Origin: Mycolicibacterium sp. BiH015
GTDB taxonomy: Bacteria > Actinomycetota > Actinomycetes > Mycobacteriales > Mycobacteriaceae
Reading direction: 5' to 3'
Assembly (NCBI RefSeq): GCF_027706845.1
Contig: NZ_JAQGCZ010000016.1
Location: forward strand, 47,350-111,349
DNA length: 64,000 nucleotides
The position numbers and the translations under genes are program-made. The notes beneath the pieces are model-generated. The model saw only the letters and a list, made by a program, of their open reading frames with translations, was not told where the DNA came from and did not search any database. Shown one piece after another: positions 1 through 8,353 of the stretch. Every line of letters starts with the position of its first letter. The stretch's first letter is position 1.

Positions 1-15
1 ACGAGCGCGCGCTGA

Positions 16-1266
16 CTACTCGCTACGCAGACGGGACTCGACGAAGCGCTCCAGAGACTCCCACTGCGTCACCGCATCGGCGTAGGGTGCGCTCGGTCGC
101 CTGACCTTGTCGGGGTTGAGGACGTGCCCGATCACCCGGCCCAGTGCGGTGTCGGGGTCCAGCTTGGCGTCGACCGTCGTCTCCTCGGAGTAGTCGCCGA
201 TGTCGCGCAGCAACTCCACGGCCAGCTCGATCTGGTCGCGGTCCAGCGCATCAGGGCCCTCGGCGAGATCATCGACGATGTCGGTCAGAACGTAGACGTT
301 GTCGTCGGTCACGTCCACGCGCAGAGAGCCGTCGGTCGCGGCCGTCCGGATGTCGTCGTAGGTGGCGAGGTCTGCCAGGTCATGGTCGTGCTCATCGGCG
401 AGGTAGCGGGCCAGCGCGCGCTCCGAGGGAAAGACGCTGATCCGGCCGTTACGGCCCAGGAAGATCGGCCGGTCGTCGAAATAGCAGCGCAGTGTGAAGT
501 AGGTACCGCCGGTCATCATCACTCGGATGGGGTCGATGCCCACCCGCTCCCAGAAGTCCTTGTCGCTGCCGAGCACCTTGGTCTCCGCTTCCGCGGCGAG
601 GTCGTCGGCTTCCTCTTCGGTGTCGACGATGTCATCGATCACCAACTCGTCCTCGTCTGGCTCGGGCGCGTCTGCGTCGAGTTCGGCCTGCGCCTTCTCG
701 GCGGCCGCGCTGTCGACCTCGGGGGTCGTGATGACCGCGTCGAGCGCCTCGATGACGTTGTCCCATCCTTTGGCGACGATCTTCTCGATCTCGGCCCACC
801 GCTTCCGCCCTGCGCGGCCGGAGAACGCCTCGACGCCCCCGCCGACGGTCCCCAGCACGGGGTTGCCGTTGAAGAACTTCGTCACCGCGGGCAGCTCACA
901 CACCGACCCCATCGACGACACCACGGCCAAAGCGCCGTGTAGTGCGCGGACGCTCTCCTCGGTGGGCTTCTGCGACAGCAGCTCTTCCAGAACGACCAGG
1001 TCGTGGGTGTGCTCGTCGGTGGGATTGAGCCGGTGGGCGTTGGCCTGGGTCAGCTTTTCCCACGCCGGATGATCGACCAGGTCGTTGTCGCTGTTGGTGC
1101 GCACGAATGCGACGAGGTCGGCGACCGACTCGAGGACGTAGAGATCCTCGTCCTTGCCGAGGAAGGCCTCCCACTCGTCGCCGTCGGCGCGCCACCTCGG
1201 TGCCCACAGGGTGTACACGTCGCCCTTGGTCAGCTTCAGCCCGATCGGCACGATGTCAGCAGCCAT
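16..1266 (-). CDS. Rv3311-like conserved protein of unknown function
   Basis: This 416-residue protein has no function I can assign; its place beside upp and its length match M. tuberculosis Rv3311 (about 420 aa). I chose the start Met-Ala-Ala-Asp-Ile-Val because the longer frame adds a low-complexity Arg/Pro stretch. Residues about 16-70 and 255-306 look like two copies of one module: a Tyr/Phe-Thr-Leu strand, a Phe-Leu-Gly-(Lys/Arg) step, then a helix ending in an acidic Asp-rich turn. They are separated by a very acidic linker at about 190-230. No signal peptide or membrane segment is visible, so it is probably cytoplasmic. The gene is last on its strand at the window edge. Confidence 0.85.
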   Translation of the reverse strand: MAADIVPIGLKLTKGDVYTLWAPRWRADGDEWEAFLGKDEDLYVLESVADLVAFVRTNSDNDLVDHPAWEKLTQANAHRLNPTDEHTHDLVVLEELLSQKPTEESVRALHGALAVVSSMGSVCELPAVTKFFNGNPVLGTVGGGVEAFSGRAGRKRWAEIEKIVAKGWDNVIEALDAVITTPEVDSAAAEKAQAELDADAPEPDEDELVIDDIVDTEEEADDLAAEAETKVLGSDKDFWERVGIDPIRVMMTGGTYFTLRCYFDDRPIFLGRNGRISVFPSERALARYLADEHDHDLADLATYDDIRTAATDGSLRVDVTDDNVYVLTDIVDDLAEGPDALDRDQIELAVELLRDIGDYSEETTVDAKLDPDTALGRVIGHVLNPDKVRRPSAPYADAVTQWESLERFVESRLRSE

Positions 1267-1409
1267 GCGGCACAGCCTAACCAGTGGTCCCAGCCGTACA
1301 GCGGGCCTGGTTGGGGTAAGGCGTCGCTCGTCGGAAGGTCGGCTCACTGTTGCCGTACCGCAACCCGTTCGTCGCTTGGAGTGTTCGTCAGGCCTGCCAT
1401 GATCGCCGA

Positions 1410-2282
1410 ATGATCAGACTCGGCCTCCACGGCCTCGGCATAGCCGCGGGTGCCCAACGCACCGTGATCGATGCTGTGGCCGCGACCGCCGAGCGTTGTG
1501 GTTTCGCGACACTGTGGGTGGGCGAGCACGTCGTCATGGTGGACGAATCCGATTCGCACTACCCCTACAGCGACGACGGCCGCATCGCGATCTCCGCCGA
1601 CGTCGACTGGCTGGACCCCCTGATCACACTGAGCTTCGCGGCGGCGGCCACCAACCGTATCGAGCTTGCGACGGGCGTGCTGCTGCTGCCTGAACACAAT
1701 CCGGTGATCATGGCCAAGCAGGCCGCGTCGCTGGACCGGATGACGGGTGGGCGGCTGTCCCTGGGCGTGGGTGTTGGCTGGTCGAAGGAGGAGTACGACG
1801 CGCTCGGGGTGCCGTTCGAGGGTCGCGGACGACGCCTGACCGAGTATGTCGGCGCGATGCGGACCCTCTGGCATGACGACGTCGCGTCGTTCTCCGGTGA
1901 GTTCATCTCGTTCGATCGGGTTCGGGTCAATCCCAAGCCACACGGTCGCTCGATCCCCATCGTGCTCGGAGGTAACTCGGACGCCGCGTTGCGTCGCGTC
2001 GCTGAATGGGGTGACGGCTGGTATGGCTTCAACCTCGCCGACGTCGAGGAGGCGGCTTTCCGTGCGTCCAAGCTGCGTTCCCTGTGCCGGGAGGTCGGCC
2101 GCGACCCGACGGATGTGAGACTGGCGGTGTCACTGCAGGACCCCGTGCCCACCGACGCGACAAGACTGGCCGACGCAGGCATCGACGAACTGGTGCTCGT
2201 CGCCGGACCGCCCGCGGACCCGATCGCGGCCGAGGCGTGGATCTCTGATCTCGCCGGAAAGTGGATGCGGGTCCGCGCTTAG
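1410..2282 (+). CDS. LLM-class F420-dependent oxidoreductase
   Basis: A 290-residue luciferase-like (TIM-barrel) flavin or F420 oxidoreductase. The N-terminus, the Cys-Gly-Phe-Ala-Thr-Leu-Trp-Val-Gly-Glu-His motif near residues 30-40, and the segment Leu-Ala-Thr-Gly-Val-Leu-Leu-Leu-Pro followed by Met-Thr-Gly-Gly-Arg-Leu-Ser-Leu-Gly-Val-Gly-Val-Gly-Trp are typical of the mycobacterial F420-dependent subgroup. I start at the Met-Ile-Arg-Leu-Gly-Leu ATG; the 20 upstream codons do not resemble the family. Substrate cannot be deduced. It converges on the NlpC/P60 gene with a 4-bp overlap of stop codons. Confidence 0.88.
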   Translation: MIRLGLHGLGIAAGAQRTVIDAVAATAERCGFATLWVGEHVVMVDESDSHYPYSDDGRIAISADVDWLDPLITLSFAAAATNRIELATGVLLLPEHNPVIMAKQAASLDRMTGGRLSLGVGVGWSKEEYDALGVPFEGRGRRLTEYVGAMRTLWHDDVASFSGEFISFDRVRVNPKPHGRSIPIVLGGNSDAALRRVAEWGDGWYGFNLADVEEAAFRASKLRSLCREVGRDPTDVRLAVSLQDPVPTDATRLADAGIDELVLVAGPPADPIAAEAWISDLAGKWMRVRA

Positions 2283-3370
2283 CCCGTCGGCCGCCAGAAG
2301 CCCTGAAACCCCTGACCGGCATTGGCTGTCCTGATCGGTGACAGCTTCACCGGGTCGCCCGCTTCGACCATGAGTCCATCCCCGACGATCATCGCGACGT
2401 GGCCGTCCCACACCGCCAGGTCGCCCGGCAGCAGCGCACCGGCCGATACCGATGCGCCGACGTCCTGCTCCTGCGCGAGCCGCGGAAGGTTCAGTCCCGC
2501 CTCCTGGTACGCCCATTGCGTGAGCCCGCTGCAATCCAGGCCGACGCCCGGCGTGGTACCGCCCCACTGGTAGGGCACGCCCAGCTGGGTGAGGGCATGC
2601 CGAACAGCGCTGGCGGCCGTCGCATTCGGGGCCATGACGACGCTTCCGTCGGGAAGACGAATGGCGACGCCTTCGCCGAACTCCGCCGCGTCCGGTGTGT
2701 CGGTTCCGTCGGGACGGGTGAGTGAGGCCAGTTCGGCGGGCAATCCCGCACTGCCTCCGAAGGTTCCGAGACCAGGACCGCTGCCTGGACCGACGCCGCC
2801 GGCGGGCGGGCCCACCGGCGGCGACCCTGCGGCGCCGCCCGAGAATCCCGACGGTGTCGTCGGCGCGGCTGCAGCAGCATGCCCATCCAGCGCCTCCGCA
2901 TGGCCGTCGAGCTCGGCCTGCAGTTCTTCGACGATCGCGATGGCCTGGGCGAGCGCGTCGCGTGCCGCGGCCAGCAGATCCCGCGCAGTGCCCGGTGAAT
3001 CGAGGTGTGGTTCCAGGACGGCGGCTTTCGCCTCGAATTCGTCGACGAGATCCTGCAGGCGCCGGTGCGCGCGGGCCACGGCCTGCGCGGCTCCGTCGGC
3101 CACGCCGCCCAACCGGCCGGCGCGGTCGGCAGCCCCGTCGATCGCAGCGGCGGTGGTCGTCGCGAAGTCCGCAGCGGCGTCGGCTCCTGCGCCCGACCAT
3201 CCCTCGCCGGTACGCCGCCATGCCTGACCGGACGCCTCGGCGACGCCCTCCAGCACATCGCGCACTCTGCCGAGCTCCGCAGCCGGATCCGCCAACGGAT
3301 CGGCGTTCCATCCCGGGCCCACGAGCGCCTGCACACGCCGCAGCGGCGCCGCCAGTGCCTCGACCGTCAT
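2279..3370 (-). CDS. NlpC/P60 peptidoglycan endopeptidase with WXG100-like N-terminus
   Basis: A 363-residue cell-wall hydrolase candidate. The C-terminal domain (about 250-363) has the NlpC/P60 signature: Asp-Cys-Ser-Gly with Cys280 as likely nucleophile and His324 in Trp-Asp-Gly-His-Val-Ala-Met; the third polar residue is not obvious. Residues 1-165 form long Ala-rich helices resembling WXG100/type VII secretion substrates, followed by a Gly/Pro linker (170-205). No Sec signal peptide is seen, so export through an ESX (type VII) system is my inference. Its start overlaps the stop of the upstream EspC-like gene by 4 nt, suggesting a co-exported pair cleaving peptidoglycan stem peptides. Confidence 0.87.
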   Translation of the reverse strand: MTVEALAAPLRRVQALVGPGWNADPLADPAAELGRVRDVLEGVAEASGQAWRRTGEGWSGAGADAAADFATTTAAAIDGAADRAGRLGGVADGAAQAVARAHRRLQDLVDEFEAKAAVLEPHLDSPGTARDLLAAARDALAQAIAIVEELQAELDGHAEALDGHAAAAAPTTPSGFSGGAAGSPPVGPPAGGVGPGSGPGLGTFGGSAGLPAELASLTRPDGTDTPDAAEFGEGVAIRLPDGSVVMAPNATAASAVRHALTQLGVPYQWGGTTPGVGLDCSGLTQWAYQEAGLNLPRLAQEQDVGASVSAGALLPGDLAVWDGHVAMIVGDGLMVEAGDPVKLSPIRTANAGQGFQGFWRPTG

Positions 3371-3672
3371 CCGCGGGCGATCCGGGCTGCCGCGGCGTCA
3401 TCGGCGACGGTGTAGGCGTGCACAGTTCCGGTTGCCGCATCGGATCCCGCCGCGAGCACCCGGCTCAGCTGGGTGATCCCGTCGGCGTCGTCCCTCGCGG
3501 CCCTGGCCAGTGAGGCGAGGAACCGCGCGCCGACGGGACCGAACATTGCGCCCGATCCCGCGCCCGCCGAACAGAGGGTCGCCGCCGCCTGCTTCAGTTC
3601 GGCAGCGTGGGCGGCGCAGGCGGCGGCGTAGTCATCGATGAGGCCGGCATCTGCCGACAGGCGCGCGTACAT
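3367..3672 (-). CDS. EspC-like putative type VII secretion target
   Basis: A small helical, Ala-rich protein (101 aa from the Met-Tyr-Ala-Arg-Leu start) of the size and pattern of EspC-like (DUF2580-type) ESX-exported proteins. The N-terminal helix with Asp-Ala-Gly-Leu-Ile-Asp-Asp and the central Gly-Pro-Val-Gly turn suggest a helical hairpin. The start is uncertain: the frame stays open to 3723, which would overlap upp, and a GGAGG at about 3692-3696 sits poorly for either candidate. The 4-nt ATGA overlap with the NlpC/P60 gene argues for translational coupling and a joint role at the cell envelope. Confidence 0.65.
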   Translation of the reverse strand: MYARLSADAGLIDDYAAACAAHAAELKQAAATLCSAGAGSGAMFGPVGARFLASLARAARDDADGITQLSRVLAAGSDAATGTVHAYTVADDAAAARIARG

Positions 3673-3721
3673 ATGGTTATGACGCAGCACATCCTCCGTC
3701 GGTTCCCTAAGGTCGTGACCC

Positions 3722-4345
3722 ATGGATGTCCGCGTCGTCGATCACCCGCTGGCTGCAGCTCGGCTGACCACTCTGCGCGACGAGCGCACCGACAACGCGG
3801 GGTTCCGCGCAGCGCTGCGTGATCTCACGCTGATGCTGGTCTACGAGGCCACCCGTGAGCTGGTCACCGAGACCCTCTCGGTACGTACTCCGCTGGCCGA
3901 GACCGCAGGAGCCAAGATCGCGGTGCCGCCGCTTCTGGTTCCGGTGCTGCGGGCCGGGCTGGGCATGGTCGACCAGGCGCACGAGCTCATTCCCGAGGCG
4001 CGGGTCGGTTTCGTTGGGGTGGCTCGCAACGAGGAGACCCACCAGCCCACGCCCTACCTTGAGTCGTTGCCGGACGACCTGAGCCGCCAGCCGGTGATCG
4101 TGCTCGACCCGATGCTCGCCACCGGTGGGTCGATGGTGCACACTCTGGAGCTTCTCTTCGCGCGTGATGCCGTCGATGTCACCGTGATCTGCGTGGTCGC
4201 CGCTCCGGAAGGGCTTGCGGCCTTGGAGAAGGTCGCGCCGGAGCTACGCCTGTTCACTGCCTCGATCGACTCGGGTCTCAACGAGATCGCCTACATTGTC
4301 CCCGGATTGGGTGATGCCGGCGACCGCCAGTTCGGTCCTCGATAG
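3722..4345 (+). CDS. upp: uracil phosphoribosyltransferase
   Basis: Converts uracil and PRPP to UMP in pyrimidine salvage. At 207 residues it has the normal family length. The PRPP loop Asp-Pro-Met-Leu-Ala-Thr-Gly-Gly-Ser is at residues 129-137 and the uracil-binding C-terminal loop Tyr-Ile-Val-Pro-Gly-Leu-Gly-Asp-Ala-Gly-Asp-Arg is at 191-202. It matches M. tuberculosis Rv3309c in position. Its 3' end overlaps the convergent pmmB gene by 102 bp, so both antiparallel strands code there. Confidence 0.97.
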   Translation: MDVRVVDHPLAAARLTTLRDERTDNAGFRAALRDLTLMLVYEATRELVTETLSVRTPLAETAGAKIAVPPLLVPVLRAGLGMVDQAHELIPEARVGFVGVARNEETHQPTPYLESLPDDLSRQPVIVLDPMLATGGSMVHTLELLFARDAVDVTVICVVAAPEGLAALEKVAPELRLFTASIDSGLNEIAYIVPGLGDAGDRQFGPR

Positions 4346-5899
4346 CAGTTCGGCGGCCCCCCGGCGTGCCTGCTCCAGATCTCCGCTGCAGCGAATCTCG
4401 ATGTAGGACTTCAGTTTCGGCTCGGTTCCAGACGGGCGCACCACCACGCGCAGGGATGTCGCACCGTCACCGCCGGCCAGAATCACGGCGTCGGTGCGTG
4501 GCGCCAGATCCGTTGCCGTCACTGTGAACCCGGCCACGTGTCCGGGTGGATGTGAGCGAAGTCGTGTCATCAGTGCCGCGGCGTCTTCGGGGGACGCAAC
4601 GCGTCGCGTGACGGCGGCCGTCATGTGCACACCGTGGCGCCGGGCTAGGTCGTCGAGCGCGTCGAGAACGGTGCGGCCCTGGTGTCGTAGCGCGACCACC
4701 AGATCGCACGCCAGCACCGCGGCGCTGATGCCGTCCTTGTCGCGCACGGCGGCGGGATCCACACAGTGCCCGATGGCCTCCTCGTAGGCGTACACCAGGG
4801 GTGCATCGAGTCCTTTGTCGGCGCGTGCCAGCCACTTGAACCCCGTCAGGGTCTCGACGTGCCGGGCGCCGTGAGCGGCGGCGATGCCGGCCAGCATCCG
4901 CGACGACACCACGGTGCTGGCGACAACCGCAGCCTCGTGAACCTGGGACAGGATGTATTCGCCGAGCAGCCAACCGGTTTCGTCACCGGTGAGCATTCGC
5001 CAGCCGGTGGGAGTCGGCACTCCGATCGCACAGCGGTCGGCGTCGGGGTCGAGGGCGACCGCGATCTCCGCATCGACCTGGGCGGCGAGTGCGAGCAACT
5101 GGTCCGATGCGCCGGGTTCCTCCGGGTTGGGGAACCTGATGGTGGGGAAGTCGGGGTCCGGCGCGAATTGGCGTTGGACGACGTGCACGTCGTCGAAGCC
5201 GGCCAAAGCCAAGGCATCGAGAGCGAATTCACCGCCGACACCGTGCATCGGGGTCAGCGCGATACGTGCCGAACCGGTGGTGCGACGGACCGAGGCGGCG
5301 CGTTCCAGGTATGCGCGCAGGTGGTCGGAACCGGAGGCTACGACCGGGGTGCGGGGTATTTCGTCGGCGGGCGGCGCCGCGGCGATGGCGGTCTCGATGT
5401 CGCGGTCGGTGGGGGAGACGATCTGCATACCGCCGGGGAAGTAGACCTTGTATCCGTTGTCGGTGGGTGGATTGTGCGAGGCGGTGATCTGCACACCGGC
5501 AGCCGCTTCCGTGTTCCTCACGGCGTAGGCGACCGCGGGGGTTGGCACGTGTCCTGGCATCAAGGTCACGGAGAATCTTTGTGCGGCAAACACTTCCGCA
5601 GCAGCGTGACCGAACTCGGCGGAGCGGTGCCTGGCGTCATAGCCCACCACCACCCGCGACCCCCGCAATCCCTGATCGGCGAGCACCCGTGCAACGCCCC
5701 AGGTCGCGCGAATGACGACCGCGAGATTCATCCCGTTGGGCCCCGCGCGCAGGGGGCCGCGAAGGCCGGCGGTGCCGAACGTCAGCGGCCGGGAGAACCT
5801 GTCGGCGAGCTCTTCTGCGTCGCAGGCGGCCAATTCGGCTGCCGCGCGCGGGTCGGGATCGTGCGCGATCCACTCCTGCACAACGTCTGCGGTCGCCAC
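4244..5899 (-). CDS. pmmB: phosphomannomutase/phosphoglucomutase family
   Basis: A 551-residue alpha-D-phosphohexomutase interconverting hexose 1- and 6-phosphates, supplying sugar phosphates for cell-wall glycans. Domain I carries the phosphoserine loop Thr-Ala-Ser-His-Asn-Pro (Ser141). The metal loop Asp-Pro-Asp-Ala-Asp-Arg is near residue 290, and the substrate phosphate loop Arg-Pro-Ser-Gly-Thr-Glu-Pro-Lys is near the C-terminus. Position matches Rv3308. The last ~33 codons run antisense to upp, giving a longer tail than I expect for the family. It lies 4 nt downstream of the MarR gene, so the two are probably co-transcribed. Confidence 0.93.
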   Translation of the reverse strand: MATADVVQEWIAHDPDPRAAAELAACDAEELADRFSRPLTFGTAGLRGPLRAGPNGMNLAVVIRATWGVARVLADQGLRGSRVVVGYDARHRSAEFGHAAAEVFAAQRFSVTLMPGHVPTPAVAYAVRNTEAAAGVQITASHNPPTDNGYKVYFPGGMQIVSPTDRDIETAIAAAPPADEIPRTPVVASGSDHLRAYLERAASVRRTTGSARIALTPMHGVGGEFALDALALAGFDDVHVVQRQFAPDPDFPTIRFPNPEEPGASDQLLALAAQVDAEIAVALDPDADRCAIGVPTPTGWRMLTGDETGWLLGEYILSQVHEAAVVASTVVSSRMLAGIAAAHGARHVETLTGFKWLARADKGLDAPLVYAYEEAIGHCVDPAAVRDKDGISAAVLACDLVVALRHQGRTVLDALDDLARRHGVHMTAAVTRRVASPEDAAALMTRLRSHPPGHVAGFTVTATDLAPRTDAVILAGGDGATSLRVVVRPSGTEPKLKSYIEIRCSGDLEQARRGAAELLSRTELAVAGITQSGDNVGDLVETRVDRGSEQA

Positions 5900-5903
5900 G
5901 GCC

Positions 5904-6353
5904 TCAGCCCGCCGGATTCGCGTCCGCGGATGCCAGCTTGCGCAGAATTGGCGCCACCAACATCAGCAGGTCGAACTCGAGCTCGGACAGAGTGTCGCGC
6001 ATGGTCTGGTGCAGCCACGCGTCGCGCTCACCGCGGTCGGCCTCCAGCACCGTCAGGCCGGCGGGGGTGATCTCCACGAGTTGGCGCCGCCGGTCCGTCT
6101 CGTCGGGGCGACGCGCGATCAGTCCCCGTGTCTCGAGTTCGTTGAACGAGTCCGTCAGCGACTGAACGCGCACCTGCAACCGGACCCCGAGCTCGGCCGG
6201 AGTCGTCACGCCCGCACGGCTGATCTCGCCGAGCAGTTGCAGCTGGCTGAGCGTGAGCCCGGTGTCCGGGCGGTGCCGGCGCAACTGGCGCGTCACCGCC
6301 ATCATCGACTCGCGCAGTTCGGTCGCCGCAGAAAGGCTGGACCCCGCAACCAT
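5904..6353 (-). CDS. MarR family transcriptional regulator
   Basis: A 149-residue winged-helix regulator. The DNA-binding core spans about 35-95, with the typical recognition helix followed by a wing rich in Arg (Asp-Glu-Thr-Asp-Arg-Arg-Arg-Gln). I prefer the ATG at 6353 over an in-frame TTG two codons upstream. It is divergent from a membrane transporter-like gene and 4 nt upstream of pmmB. A 20-bp inverted repeat adjoins its start codon, consistent with autoregulation and control of the divergent gene. Ligand unknown. Confidence 0.88.
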   Translation of the reverse strand: MVAGSSLSAATELRESMMAVTRQLRRHRPDTGLTLSQLQLLGEISRAGVTTPAELGVRLQVRVQSLTDSFNELETRGLIARRPDETDRRRQLVEITPAGLTVLEADRGERDAWLHQTMRDTLSELEFDLLMLVAPILRKLASADANPAG

Positions 6354-6373
6354 TACCAAGCCATACCTTGGTA
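6354..6373. promoter_or_regulatory. candidate MarR operator TACCAAG-N6-CTTGGTA
   Basis: A perfect inverted repeat with 7-bp arms and 6-bp spacer abuts the MarR ATG and lies 70 bp before the divergent membrane-protein start. A second nested palindrome, ATACC-TT-GGTAT, is at 6363-6374. Size and placement fit a MarR dimer site repressing both directions; binding is inferred. Confidence 0.6.
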
Positions 6374-6443
6374 TCTAGTGTGCTTCACGGAACATCGCCC
6401 CTTATTGAGATCTTGAATTGATAAGAGCATACTTGCTACCAGT

Positions 6444-7568
6444 ATGAAGTGGTGGCAACAGACCCTCAGGTGGACGATTCTGCTCGCGGTGACCGTAGCG
6501 GTCACCGTTCCGCTGACAAAACTTGGTGTTCCGTCGGCCGCGCTGTTCGCCGCCCTCGCGGTGGGTATCGCACTGGCGCTGATGGCGGCGGGTCCGCAGC
6601 GGGTTCCGCGCAAAGTCGGCGTGGCCGCGCAGGGTGTCCTCGGCGTCTACATCGGCACCATGGTCCAGCAGGACGCCCTTTCCACCCTCAAGGGTGACTG
6701 GCTGATCGTCGTCGCGGTCGCCGTCGGGACGCTGCTGCTCAGCATCATCGCGGGTGCCCTCCTCGGCCTTCGCCGCGACGTCACGCCCCTGACCGGATCG
6801 CTCGCCCTCGTCGCGGGCGGGGCTTCGGGTCTGGTGGCGATCGCACGGGAGCTCGGCGGTGACGACCGCGTCGTCGCCGTGGTGCAGTACCTGCGGGTCG
6901 CGCTCGTGACGGCGTCGATGCCCGTCGTCGTCACGCTGATCTACCACGCCGATCGGTCTCACAACGCGGTCCCCGTCGCCGAAACAACCATGGCACCTTG
7001 GTATCTCAGCATCGGCATCATGGCCGCGCTGATCGTGGTCGGATCCGTGGGCGGTCGGCTGATCCGGTTGCCGGGTGCCGGTCTGCTCGGTCCTCTCGCG
7101 CTGACGGTCGTGCTCGAGGTCTGCGGGTGGTCGTTCGGACTGTCGGTGCCGATGGTGCTGGTCCAGGCCGGCTACATGCTGATCGGTTGGCAGGCCGGTC
7201 TGGCCTTCACCCGGGAGTCGCTGCGCAGCGTGGGCAGGCTGCTGCCGGCCGCAATCGCCTTGATCGTGTTCATCGGTGTCGCGACGGCGGGTCTGGGCAT
7301 TCTGTTGGCCCACGTCGCCGGGCTGACTCCGCTGGAGGGCTACCTGGCGACCAGCCCCGGCGGCGTGTACGCGGTCCTCGCCACGGCGGTGGAAACCGGT
7401 TCGAATGTCACGTTCGTCATCGCCGCGCAGGTGGTGCGGATTCTGCTGATGTTGTTCGCGGCGCCGCTGATGGCGCGTGCCGTGGTGTGGGCGAGCCGCA
7501 AGCTCACCCGGAATCAGAGCCTCGCGATGACCGCCGACAATAGGGAACCCATCCGCGTCGCCGACTGA
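6444..7568 (+). CDS. AbrB/AmoA-like family integral membrane protein
   Basis: A 374-residue polytopic membrane protein with about ten hydrophobic segments in two similar halves, as in the family databases call AbrB family or putative ammonia monooxygenase. Neither name fits: there is no DNA-binding domain and no metal site. The conserved Gly-Val-Tyr-Ala-Val-Leu-Ala-Thr-Ala segment near residue 305 and Gly-Gly-Ala-Ser-Gly-Leu near residue 130 are typical of the family. A transporter role is inferred. It is probably controlled by the divergent MarR gene. Its 3' end overlaps the convergent deoD gene by 55 bp. Confidence 0.82.
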   Translation: MKWWQQTLRWTILLAVTVAVTVPLTKLGVPSAALFAALAVGIALALMAAGPQRVPRKVGVAAQGVLGVYIGTMVQQDALSTLKGDWLIVVAVAVGTLLLSIIAGALLGLRRDVTPLTGSLALVAGGASGLVAIARELGGDDRVVAVVQYLRVALVTASMPVVVTLIYHADRSHNAVPVAETTMAPWYLSIGIMAALIVVGSVGGRLIRLPGAGLLGPLALTVVLEVCGWSFGLSVPMVLVQAGYMLIGWQAGLAFTRESLRSVGRLLPAAIALIVFIGVATAGLGILLAHVAGLTPLEGYLATSPGGVYAVLATAVETGSNVTFVIAAQVVRILLMLFAAPLMARAVVWASRKLTRNQSLAMTADNREPIRVAD

Positions 7569-8308
7569 CGGCCCGCCTCCAGCACCTCGTCGTGACTCAG
7601 CGGCAGGCCCGTCATCCCGGCGGCGAGGTTGGTGACCAGCGACACCCCGAGCACCTCCGCACCGGCCGCCCGCGCCGCGATCGTCTCGTGCACCGTGGAC
7701 ATGCCCACCAGATCGGCACCCAGCGTCCGCAGCATCCGGATCTCGGCGGGTGTCTCGTAGTGCGGACCAGGCAGCCCTGCGTACACGCCTTCGGTCAGCG
7801 ACGGATCGATCTCGCGCGCGAGAGCGCGCATCCGCGGTGAGTACGCGTCCACCAGATCGACGAACTGCGCACCCTGCAGCGGCGAGCGCGCCGTCAAGTT
7901 GAGGTGGTCACTGATGAGCACTGGCTGGCCGACGGTGAAGTCCGTGCGCAGACCGCCCGCGGCGTTCGTGAGAACGACGGTGCGGACGCCGCCCGCGCAG
8001 GCCGTCCGAACCGGATGCACGACGTGCCGCAGATCGTGGCCTTCGTAGGCGTGGATGCGACCGACGAGCACCAGAACCCGGCGCTGTCCCACACTCATCG
8101 ACAGCACCTGGCCGCCGTGCCCCTGGGCGCTGGGTGGGGTGAACCCAGGGAGTTCGGCCATCGCCACGACGGCTGTCGGTTCGCCGATCTGCGCCGCGGC
8201 GGGTGCCCAGCCTGATCCGAGGACGACCGCGACATCGTGTGCATCGACGCCGGTCCGCTCGCTCAGTGCACTCGCTGCCAGTTGAGCGGCCGCTGTCGGA
8301 TCCTCCAC
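7514..8308 (-). CDS. deoD: purine nucleoside phosphorylase
   Basis: A 264-residue trimeric-type phosphorylase (M. tuberculosis Rv3307) splitting purine nucleosides with phosphate for purine salvage. Motifs include Val-Leu-Gly-Ser-Gly-Trp, Gly-Arg-Ile-His-Ala-Tyr-Glu-Gly-His, Thr-Asn-Ala-Ala-Gly-Gly-Leu and Gly-Pro-His-Tyr-Glu-Thr-Pro-Ala-Glu-Ile-Arg. I chose GTG at 8308, giving Val-Glu-Asp-Pro; this N-terminus lines up with the known protein, and the frame upstream is antisense to amiB1. Only 45 bp separate it from the divergent amiB1 start. Confidence 0.94.
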   Translation of the reverse strand: MEDPTAAAQLAASALSERTGVDAHDVAVVLGSGWAPAAAQIGEPTAVVAMAELPGFTPPSAQGHGGQVLSMSVGQRRVLVLVGRIHAYEGHDLRHVVHPVRTACAGGVRTVVLTNAAGGLRTDFTVGQPVLISDHLNLTARSPLQGAQFVDLVDAYSPRMRALAREIDPSLTEGVYAGLPGPHYETPAEIRMLRTLGADLVGMSTVHETIAARAAGAEVLGVSLVTNLAAGMTGLPLSHDEVLEAGRQSATRMGSLLSAVIARL

Positions 8309-8353
8309 AGGCGGCAGCTTAGTGGGGCTTCGCGCAGTGAGATACTGGCCTGC

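Noticed and set aside
2130..3440. 436-residue Arg-rich minus-strand frame
   Set aside because: It is a shifted-frame shadow of the NlpC/P60 gene with no domain character.
6993..7006. Second MarR-like site CCTTGGTATCTC inside the membrane-protein gene
   Set aside because: It lacks the opposite half and lies in coding sequence; probably chance.
6444..7568. Transcription regulator AbrB
   Set aside because: The family name is misleading; the protein is wholly hydrophobic with no DNA-binding domain.
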